From Certhia americana (Eukaryota; Chordata; Aves; Passeriformes; Certhiidae): DNA of 64,000 bases. The stretch is taken from NCBI GenBank assembly GCA_018697195.1, contig CM031869.1:17590880-17654879 (forward strand), given 5' to 3'. Of this stretch, positions 56,061 through 64,000 are shown piece after piece. The notes beneath the pieces are model-generated. The model was not told the DNA's origin and did not search any database. It was given only the letters and a program-made list of their open reading frames with translations. Each line of letters opens with the position of its first letter. Within the stretch, counting starts at the first letter, position 1. Position numbers and translations under genes: made by a program.

Positions 56061-56110
56061 ACACACACATACGTGTGTGTGTGTGTGTGTGTGTCTGTGT
56101 GTGTCTGTGC
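56061..56110. repeat. CA/GT microsatellite
   Basis: ACACACACATACGTGTGTGT and following GT repeats, then CTGTGTGTGTCTGTGC. Alternating purine-pyrimidine over about 50 bp. Confidence 0.95.
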
Positions 56111-57057
56111 TGGGTGTGCACATTCCAGGGGTGTGCACCTGCCCGCAGCACAGCCATGTGTCCATAGGAAAAGGCATACATATCACACCTGTGCCTTAGC
56201 ACACACAGGGCAAGGAGCACATCCCTGCCCGCTCTGGGCCCATGCCCCAGGTGTGAGCTCACACTCCTGCACGTGTGTGTGCCCCACACAACGCGTGTGC
56301 TCACGTGTGCGCATGCCCCTGGCACCGCCGCCTGCGGATACGTGTGATGTCACCGTGCGGGGGCACTGGCACCTGGGTCACACTCGTGTCTGACACACCC
56401 CCGGGGTGCGCTCACTCCAGACCCTGCACCTCCAGCTGCCTCCACAGGGTGCACCTGCCCCGAGCTCCATCAGCCCTGCGCTCCTGTAAGGGATGGCTGT
56501 GAGTGAGGACAGGGAAGATGGGCAGCTCCAGCTGTTGGGAAAGTCTCCCAGAGGATGCCCGGGCTGGGAGAGGCACCGTGCCCGCCGCTGGGTTGTTTGC
56601 ACTGGGCTGGGCCCTGGCTGCTGGTGACGTAGCCACATCCTGACTAAGCCCTGGGTGCGAGGTGAAAGATCACAGGGAAAGGGGAAAGTCTCAAGACAGT
56701 GCAGATGCCTCACATGGCTGAGGAAGCTGGGAGGGAGGGCCCAGCACCTGGAAACGCCAGGAGCCCTGTGCCAGCCGGGAGGAGGAAGGGTGTCACCCAA
56801 AGGTGCCCAGCACCCAGTATTTCTGCTCCAAAACCAGGGCTGGAGTCTGAACCCAAGCCCCATTCCTGCAGGTGAAGGAAGGAACCCTGCAGAGCAGGGA
56901 GGTGGGAGGAGGACAGGGGCTGAGAGCCTGAGGAGCAGTGCTGGAAGGCACGTGGGGCCTTGGGTTCAGCAGGATAAGGAATCAGCAGGGTCAGGAATCC
57001 TGCTCAGCACCCAGGGGTGCAAATGACCCAGTGCAGACGTGAGAGCCCAGAACTGTG

Positions 57058-57140
57058 AGGAGGAGGAGGAGGAAGAGAAGGAGGAGGAGGATGAGGAAGA
57101 GAAGGAGAAGGAGGGGGAGGAGGAGGAGGAGGAGGAAGCC
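57058..57140. repeat. Polypurine (GAGGA/GGA) tract
   Basis: About 80 bp of G and A only, apart from two T bases: GAGGAGGAGGAGGAAGAGAA and similar. Confidence 0.95.
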
Positions 57141-57716
57141 TCCACAAGCACGTCTGTGCAGGAGACACAGTCTTCCCAGGGGCCAGTCCAAGGCACCAGG
57201 CTATTTTCCCATGGGATCTAAGGACCATCCCACACTTTCTTCTCTGGTGCCAGGCACCTTTTTCCAACCTGCTGGCAAAGCACAGAGCGCTTAAAAATAA
57301 AAACCCCTCCCAAAACAACTATTCCTCCACACACACAATTCTCCCTACGGGGAGAGTGTGAGAGAGACTGAACCACATGAGAGAGGCGTTAGTCACGCTG
57401 CTTAATGCATGACTGGGAAGCTCTCGGAGGACAGTGGCATGCAAAATCCGACAGAATTCAGCCATCCCCACCAAAAAAAAAAACAAGCCTTAATGAGAGA
57501 GAGGTTATAAAGCGCCGCGAATTTAAGCAACTGCTTGAACAAGCTTGTGCTCCCTGTGATTCCCACAGCCTCCTGGCCCCGTTCCACGGGAGGCAGCACC
57601 GCTTCGGGAATGGGCACCAAAGTCCAGCCTCTCCTTGCTCCCAACGGTTGATTGCGTGGCTCGGAGCCACGGCTTACAAGTCTGTCCAAACCCTGCACTG
57701 AGCACACAAGTGCTAA

Positions 57717-57717
<1 letters not shown>

Positions 57718-57752
<35 letters not shown>

Positions 57753-57758
57753 ACCCCC
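57718..57758. repeat. Poly-C tract: C35, A, C5
   Basis: 35 consecutive C from 57718 to 57752, then A and five more C. The true length may differ, because such runs are prone to sequencing and assembly error. Confidence 0.9.
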
Positions 57759-58616
57759 GGAGCTGGAGCAACATCCCAGCAAACAGCTCATCCCAGCTCC
57801 ACGCACAGATCAGGGATCGTGTTAGCCGAGAAAACGGCCACTAATGGTCAGTCCTGCGCCGAAGGCACGGATGGGCTGAATCCTGGGTATTCCGTAGCAC
57901 GTCCCAGGATTTGCTCCAGCTCCGGCTGCCACTGCGGCTGCTCGGCATTTCTGCAAGCTGGGCCCGAGCGCCCGAGCCAGAGCACCCCGCGAGGAGGAAC
58001 CCCACTGGCTTGGCAACAGCGTCACTCCAAAATCATCCCTGAGGAGCTGGGCAATGATGAAAAGCCGGCAAAGCCCAGGGCCCTCCCTCCTCTTGCTGCC
58101 TTCTCTTCATCCCTTCCAACTCTGGCAGCCAGCGAGGCAGAGACCTGTCAGAGCCTCCCTGGAGTGGCACCCCTCATCCTCGCAGCCGTGGGTCCCCCAC
58201 AGCCGCTCCGGGCTCCGGTCCCCTCCCGCCACCATCCCACCCTCCATCCCGGCAGGAGAGGGACCCTGGGGGAAGACAAAAATATCGCGGGCCTGAAACA
58301 CCCCGGCAGGGCCGCTGGGAGCTGGGCACAGCGGGAGCGGCTCTGCTGCGGGGATGCAGCCGGGAGGGCTGGGGGGACCTTGGAGAAGGGGAACAGGGTC
58401 CCCCCGGCCTCGCAGCGCGCCGAGGGAGCCGCTGCTGCCAGCTGCGGCGGCTGGCAGGGAGGATGGAGGCTGGGCTCCGCTGTCCCCCGCCGCGGCCGAG
58501 GCTCCCCGGTCCCCGCGGCGCTGCCCGGGCTGAGGCTCCGGCTGCCGCCGGCTCCGGCTGCGGGCACGGAGGAGCGGAGCCCCCGCTCCCCCAGGCGGCT
58601 CCGCCAGCCCCGCGCA

Positions 58617-58880
58617 CACGCACAGAGACACGCACACACACACACACGCACACACTCACGCAGACACCCGTGAAAAAGCCACGGGAGCCGCTCAGCCGGC
58701 ACCGGCTTCGCGCTCAGCCCCGCGTACCGGGAAACGGAGATCCTCCGCGGCGCAGGCACGCACAGCCCGCTGACACACTCGGAGCCCGCTGACACACTCG
58801 GAGCCCGCTGACACACTCCCCGCACGCTCGGAGCCGGCTGACACACTCAGAGCCCTCTGGCACACTCACCCGCACGCACA
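58617..58880. repeat. CA-rich repeats and 19-bp tandem repeat in the CpG island
   Basis: 58617-58670 is CA-rich (ACGCACACACACACACACGC). 58771-58880 repeats ACACACTCGGAGCCCGCTG two full times and then in diverged forms. Confidence 0.85.
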
Positions 58881-59530
58881 GCCCGTGACACACACACGGC
58901 ACACGGACACGGACACGCGCCCCCCACTCGCGTCGCCGCACCCGGTGTCACACGCACCCCACACGGACACCCCCGGCGGTCGCCCCCGCCAGCCTCCCGC
59001 TCCCCGCCGCTCTGGCTCACGCACAGCCCCGCTCCAGCCGGTTCCCGGCTCACCCGCAACTTCTGCGGCTCCCACGCAGCCGCGCACCCCGCGGGCGCAC
59101 ACACCCAGGGTTGGACGAGGGACACACACCCAGGGCCACCCCCACGCGAAAAAATAAACACCCCGAAACACGCACGCAGCCCCCGCCACAGCCGCCCTCC
59201 CTCAACCACGTCCCTCCCTGCGCTGCGCTGTGCGGGGCTGGCCGCGCTCCGCTCCGCTCCGCTCCGCGCCGCACAACAAGTGGCAGCGCCGGGCGGGACC
59301 GGGGACAAGCGGGAGCCGCCCCGCTGGCCGCGGAGCCCCGCGCAGCCCGGCACGGAGGGGAGCGCGGGGATGCGGGATGCTCGGGAGCGGGATGCTCGCC
59401 AGCGCCGCTCCCTCCGCCGCCCGGCCCCTCGCTCCCGCACAGCGCCGAGCTCGGGCGCGGGGCATCCCGCTCCCCCCCCGCGGCTCTGCCTGGCTGCGGG
59501 CGGGGGTCCCGGCCCCGCCGCAGCTCTTAC

Positions 59531-59715
59531 TTGGATGGTGCCGGCGCTGCGCTCCGTGCCGAGCCCCTGCGCGCTGGTCCCGCGGCGTCTCCAACGCCTC
59601 CTTCCCGCCGGGACCGGGCTCCCCCCACCCCCCCGGCTCCTCTCGAGCGTTATCCACGGATGAAAACCAAATGGAAAAAAATATTTTTTAAAAAATAAAA
59701 TAAAAAAAAAATTTA
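59531..59715 (-). other. PCDH1: Candidate non-coding exon 1 of PCDH1
   Basis: On the minus strand a good donor, CCATCCAA then GTAAGAGC, ends at 59531. The stretch upstream contains no ATG on the minus strand as far as about 59750, as expected of a clean 5' UTR that splices to the exon 2 acceptor 6 nt before the start codon. A TTTATATA-like box on the minus strand (59741-59750) would place a start site near 59715. Alternative donors in the same island (GAG then GTGAGGG ending at 60134; CGG then GTGAGCC near 59050) cannot be ruled out, and several first exons are possible. Confidence 0.4.
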
Positions 59716-59750
59716 AAAAGGGGGAGGGGGGGCAAAAAAATATATAAATG
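59672..59750. promoter_or_regulatory. A/T-rich insert with TATA-like boxes inside the CpG island
   Basis: A run of mostly A on the plus strand ends in TATATAAATG (59741-59750); the complementary minus strand has TTTATATA. It lies just upstream of the candidate first exon. It could be a core promoter element or a nucleosome-excluding poly(dA:dT) tract; it could also be an old retroposed A-tail. Confidence 0.35.
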
Positions 59751-61199
59751 TCCCGTGGGAACCGCCCCCCTCCCCGGGCCGGGGCTGCGGCTCCTCCGGC
59801 GGAGCGGCGGCTCAGGCTGGAGGCAGCCCCGGTGGGCAGCTCGGTCCGTGCCCGCCTCCGTCCCTCGGTGTGTGTGAGGATGTGCAGGGGAAGCGCAGCG
59901 CAGGCACGGCCCCTTCCCCCCCCCCCCCGCCCGCCGCTGCCTCCGCCTCTCGCCGCCACCACCATGGGGAGGTGGAGCTCCGGCTCCTTATCAGATCCCG
60001 AGCCCGGCCGGGCTGCCGGGGCGAGCGGGCAGCGGCTGCCGGGCACAGCAGCCCGGCTCCGAGCTGCCGGTACCGCGCCCAGCGCCGTGCCCGTGAAGAA
60101 CGGCGGTCCCCGCGGCCCCCCGGACCCCCTCACCTCGGGGACCCCTCCGCTCCGTGCCCGTACACGTGCGGCTCGGGTCTCCCTTTTCACTCCCCTTTCG
60201 GTGCTCTTGGTAATTAATTCGCTCGTTTATTCTCCCAGCCGGCGCTTCACAGCCCCACAACCCCACGGCACAGGGCCAGGGACCCGGGCCAGCGCAGCCG
60301 GGAGGGTCCCTCCGTGGGACCGAGCTCACCGGGGGCTGTGCTCACCTCTCCCCGGCCCCCAGCCCAGCAGGGCTGCGGACAAGCTGCAAAGCTCCTCTGC
60401 CGGCTGCGGTGGTGAGGCTGGAGCGGCCGCTGTGCCCTGCCGTCACACCTCGGTGAATCACGGCTTTATTTATTGCGGGGTGTCGGGGCGCAGCAGGCAC
60501 GGAGCACCTGCGACTCCCAAAAGCACCCGCGAGCTCCCAGCGCCCTTGTGATGCCTTCACAAGCCTCTCTCCCTCGGCTGGCTCCTCACCCCGCCACCTC
60601 TGCTGGCCAAGCAGAGTCCCCGAGAGCCCGGGGACAGCGTTCCAGGGCTACCCCTTCCCTTGCTGCCTCCGCCGCCTCCGTGCTCCTGCAAGGAGCGGCC
60701 GCGCTCCCCCGCCAAGGGCTGGAGCTGCGGCCCGACCCTGCCAAAACCCTCACAGCACCCTCCGAGGGTCGCGCAGCCCGTGGCGCTGCCCCTCACCCGC
60801 TTTTCGGGCCGGTTGCGGCGCGGATTTCTCGCCAGGATGCTGGAAAGTCCTTCCCGCTCCGCCGCAGCGAGGATGGGAGCGCGTCTCCCCGCTGAGCCAC
60901 GCCAACCTGTTGCGCAGCGCCCTTCGCTGCACACATGCTCAGCTCGGCTGCATGACTGCACCATCTAGAGGCTGCGCCTGCCTGCTCGGAGCAGCCCAGC
61001 TCCATCTCACCCCCGAAATCAACCCCGTTTTCCCCCCAAAATTGCCGTGCTTTTCTCCCAAATCTCCCCGCTTTTTCCCCGGCAACAAGCGGGTTCAGCC
61101 CGTGGCAGGGCTGCATCCCGCTGGGCAGGAAAAGGGGCCTGGCGAGTCATCCCTCTGGATGGAAAGCCCAGCTCTCCTCCCAGAGTTTCTGCTCCCGCA

Positions 61200-62012
61200 G
61201 AGATGTCTGCTCCTCCGCGTCCGTGTGAGGGGTTTTTTTTCCCTGTGTCAATTCGCATGAAGCCAATTTAGCAGAAGATGTGAAGTGAGAAGCCAGGGAA
61301 GGTCACAGCCCACCTTTGGGGCAGGGAGAGGAGCTGTGGGGTTTGTCAGGCTGTGCCCTGCTTATCCAGCATGAGCTGGGCAGGGAGAGGGAACAAAATT
61401 CTCTGGAGACAAGAGGAGATTTGATGGATCAGTAACTGGCAGCCCTCCTTGGAGGGACAGCGAGCTGGAGAAAAGGGAGAAACCAAGGGAGCGACCCCGT
61501 GGATCTGAGGCTGCCCGTGGAGCAGGGACAGCAAACTTTAGAGATTGCTGGGGACCAAAGGTTTGCATTTCACAAGAGTCACGGGGCAGTCGGTCGGCAG
61601 CGGCACAGCGACTGCTGGGGAGCTGGGCACCGCACATGGATCACTGGATGTCGCTGATTTGTGGGACACCAGTGACTGTCACCTCAGCCTCTGCTCAGAC
61701 ACATTTCTGAGGGACAGGTGCAGGCTCTAGGAATGCAGGAGAAAAGTGTGCTGGCATCAGGAACCACCTCTGTGCAGCCCAGAGGAGGGGCCTGGCAGAG
61801 GCCTTTGCAGAACCAGCAGCACTCGTGGCACAGGGACCTGGGGGGACACCATGTCCAGGCCACTGCTGGCCTGGCATCCAGGGCTGCCTCATCCACCTCT
61901 GCCTTCCTCCTCCACCCCACTGGCTTTGAAAGCCCCTCCCAGACTGCTCCTTGCCCTCTGACAACACAGGAAGATTTGCCATTCCCTGTACTTCCTTCCC
62001 CTGGGCATTATT
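61200..62012. other. Upstream flank of PCDH1, no gene seen
   Basis: Sequence leaves the CpG island and becomes ordinary unique DNA. I see no exon of a neighbouring gene. Confidence 0.5.
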
Positions 62013-62230
62013 TTAGAATCCCAGAATGGTTTAGGTTGGAAAGGACCTCACAGACCAGCTCATTCCACCTTTATCTGGCCGGGACCCCTTGCACTATCCC
62101 AGGGTGCTCCAAGCCCTGTCCAACCTTGTCCTAAACACTTGCAGGGATGGAGCATCCACAGCTTCTCTGGGCAACCTGTGTCTCACCACCCTCACAGGGA
62201 AGAATTCCATCCTAATACATACCGGTTCCA
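62013..62230 (-). mobile_element. CR1 LINE 3'-end fragment
   Basis: Plus strand AGAATCCCAGAATGGTTTAG, GTTGGAAAGGACCTCACAGA, CTCCAAGCCCTGTCCAACCT, GGATGGAGCATCCACAGCTT and CTCTGGGCAACCTGTGTCTC. The only CR1 copy seen upstream of the CpG island. Confidence 0.88.
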
Positions 62231-63420
62231 GATGAGTCACCCATCCTCACCTTGTCTTCGCCATTCCCAGAAAGCAGAGCCCGTCTGAGCAGCAAGGAAC
62301 CCTCAGGCTGTGACTCTGTCTGCAGTCATTCCCTGAGACCCTGCAGTGCTGGCAGTGCCACCGCCCCCGGAGCTGCTGCTGGAGGCTCTGGCTTGCCCCG
62401 AGCTCCGGGTCCCCCGTGCTGGGCTGCTCCAGGTCCCCCGTGCTGGGCTGCTCTGGCATCACACAGAGGCAGCTGCCTCGTGGTGCCAGTGGGGCCTTGT
62501 CAGAAGAACAAAGCCTGCGAGGGAAGAGCATCCAGCTAAATCTCTGGGAAAGCGAGAAGAAAGGGAAACACGGAGAGCAAATGAACCTTACAAGAGAATA
62601 AATACCCCCTCCCCAACACACACACGCAGCAACCTGGCTGCCGTCTGCTGCAAGGAGTTCAAAGGCTCCTCTGTTCTCTCTCTCATCAGCTCTGGGCTCC
62701 GCAGGAGAAGCAGCAGCTCGGATTTGGGCAGCAAATGCTAATAACACAGATGTTCTGACAATCCGCTTGTTTCTACAATTAAAAACAAAAAGATCCTCAA
62801 AACCCAAATGCGAGGAAATGAGCACATTAAAGAACTTCTCCTCCGCTCGCCTCCTGCGTCACCGAGGGCTGCAGGTTTGCGGGGGAAGGAGCTGGGTGGG
62901 TGCAGCCCCATCCGGAGCGTCGGTGGGATGATGTGGGAGCAGAGCATCCCTCGGACCACGGTGACGCTCCGGCCACGGGCTGCGGGCAGCCAACCCCAGC
63001 TGGGATCCACGGAGCAGCCGGAGGGCTCCGATGTTCGCCGCCTGTCTTGCCTGTGGGATGCTCGCTGCCAAATTATTGGGAGATTGTTTTTATTACTGTT
63101 TTAACTCTTTTTTTAACCTTGTTTTTCTCTTGGCTGCTCTTTCACTCACTCATTAATTTTGGTATTTTTCTCACGGTATATAACCCCTGTCACGGCTGCC
63201 ATGGCAACAGGAGGGAATGTGCTCAGCGCTAAAATATCCTCTCAAAAATAACAAAAATAAGACAACAGAGGCAGCTTCTGTGGGCTGCTGCAAATGCAGA
63301 TCTGGCCTGGCTTTGTGGTGACGGAGGATGAAGGATCCTGCAAGCCGGGGAAGCCCCTTAGCCCTGGTCCTCCCACAGCACTTGGCCCACCCCACATCCC
63401 AGGGCACGGGGGCTGCCCGG
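62231..63420. other. Upstream flank of PCDH1, no gene seen
   Basis: Unique sequence, with an AT-rich part at about 63060-63260. No recognisable coding segment. Confidence 0.5.
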
Positions 63421-63423
63421 CTG

Positions 63424-63770
63424 GGAGCTCCTCCTGGGATGGACATCAGGGCTCCTGTCTCCTCATCCAGCCTTAAAAGCTCCTCCCCATCTTCAGGGAC
63501 CCTTGTCCCTTGTCCCTCAAGGCCACATGGACTCCACCATTGCCACACTGGGAGCTCCTCCTGGGATGGACCCTGGGGCTGAGCATCTCCAATGTCTTCG
63601 TCCAGCCCTGAAAAGCTCCTCCCCTTCCTCAGGGATCACTGTCCCCTGTCCCTCAGTTCCACATGATTTCCACCATTGCCACACTGGAAGCTCTTCCTGG
63701 GATGGACACTGGGGCTGAGCATTGCAGAAAGCTCCTCCCCGTCCTCAGGGAGCACCAGTCCCTCCATAAT
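63424..63770. repeat. Tandem repeat, period about 127-135 bp
   Basis: GGAGCTCCTCCTGGGATGGA starts at 63424 and 63551, with a variant at 63686. Each is followed by AAAGCTCCTCCCC and CTCAGGGA-type blocks. Confidence 0.87.
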
Positions 63771-64000
63771 GAGGAGAAAGGTGGGTGTAGGCTTGGAGAA
63801 GGTGGTGAGGACATTGCTCGGGGTGGGGTTGCTGGTGCCCCATAGGTTTCCATCCACACATGGACATGTCCCACCTGGTGATGTGATGTCCCCAGACTCG
63901 GGAGCTGCAGCCAGCGTTGGTGGCAGGGCCAGCAGGGCTGTCACCCAGACCTGCTGTGTCTGTGTGACAGGATCACCGGGCTGGGGGAGAGAGGCACTTG

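Larger units (their letters stand above)
53674..59530 (-). other. PCDH1: Probable intron 1 of PCDH1
   Basis: Separates the CpG-island region from exon 2. It holds the 51-bp-type imperfect array (54080-54800), a GT/CA tract (56061-56110), a purine-rich tract (57058-57140) and a 35-base C run (57718-57752). About 57300-57700 is unique, less repetitive sequence. The rest (54800-56040, 56110-57050) shows nothing beyond GC-rich intronic DNA. No CR1 copy is visible. Confidence 0.5.
58400..61200. promoter_or_regulatory. CpG island spanning the probable PCDH1 promoter
   Basis: CG dinucleotides are dense and GC-box-like strings frequent from about 58.4 to 61.2 kb, in contrast with the CG-poor sequence on both sides. 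It is the only strong CpG island upstream of exon 2. It is interrupted by an A/T-rich segment (about 59672-59750). It contains tandem (CA)-rich and 19-bp repeats at 58617-58880. Confidence 0.75.

Noticed and set aside
58847..60190. 447-codon open frame on the minus strand across the CpG island
   Set aside because: Composition is R/G/A/P-rich, as expected of GC-rich DNA without stops. It has no domain, and it runs through candidate splice donors, the A/T block and simple repeats.
60900..64000. Exon of a neighbouring gene upstream (DELE1 or PCDH12 by mammalian synteny)
   Set aside because: I saw no segment resembling either protein; the flank contains only a CR1 3' end and a tandem repeat.

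Overview
The window is vertebrate genomic DNA, almost certainly avian. It carries one large intron-rich gene, many degraded CR1 LINE fragments (the dominant avian retroposon, recognisable by 3' ends related to ATTCTRTGA and the 'ggttggaaggga' block on the opposite strand), a strong CpG island, and abundant mini- and microsatellites. No prokaryotic features are present. The species cannot be fixed from the sequence.

The only protein-coding gene I can support is protocadherin-1 (PCDH1, delta-1 protocadherin), on the minus strand and apparently complete. From 5' to 3': a CpG-island promoter and probable non-coding first exon near 59.5-59.75 kb; exon 2 (52870-53673: start codon, signal peptide, EC1-EC2); exon 3 (49141-51333: EC3-EC7, transmembrane helix, first part of the tail); exon 4 (32701-32920: starts with the RRVTF phosphatase-docking motif); and exon 5 (7677-8062: C-terminus). 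A long 3' UTR probably follows down to a poly(A) signal at 4076-4081. Splice sites, phases and residue counts close exactly, giving 1198 aa for the long form. Reading through the exon 3 donor gives a 1022-aa short form ending at 49063, with its own poly(A) signal at 47883-47888. The locus therefore encodes two receptors with the same ectodomain and different cytoplasmic tails.

Layout: 1-4055 is intergenic sequence downstream of PCDH1; 4056-7676 is the probable 3' UTR; 7677-53673 holds the coding exons and introns 2-4 (about 1.5, 16.2 and 24.6 kb); 53674-59530 is probable intron 1; 58.4-61.2 kb is the CpG island; 61.2-64 kb is upstream flank. The introns hold CR1 3' ends in both orientations, two CR1 reverse-transcriptase relics (33.96-34.53 kb and 36.07-36.35 kb), tandem arrays (a 24-bp unit beside the last splice acceptor, TATCC/ATCCC, a roughly 39-bp array, a 19-bp array, a 51-bp array, poly-C, polypurine, GT), and several stretches of unique, AT-balanced sequence that are candidate regulatory elements.

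I found no unknown multi-gene system. The most informative signals are the isoform switch at the exon 3 donor, the minisatellite next to the terminal exon, the A-rich tract within the transcribed 3' UTR, and the candidate conserved elements in the introns.
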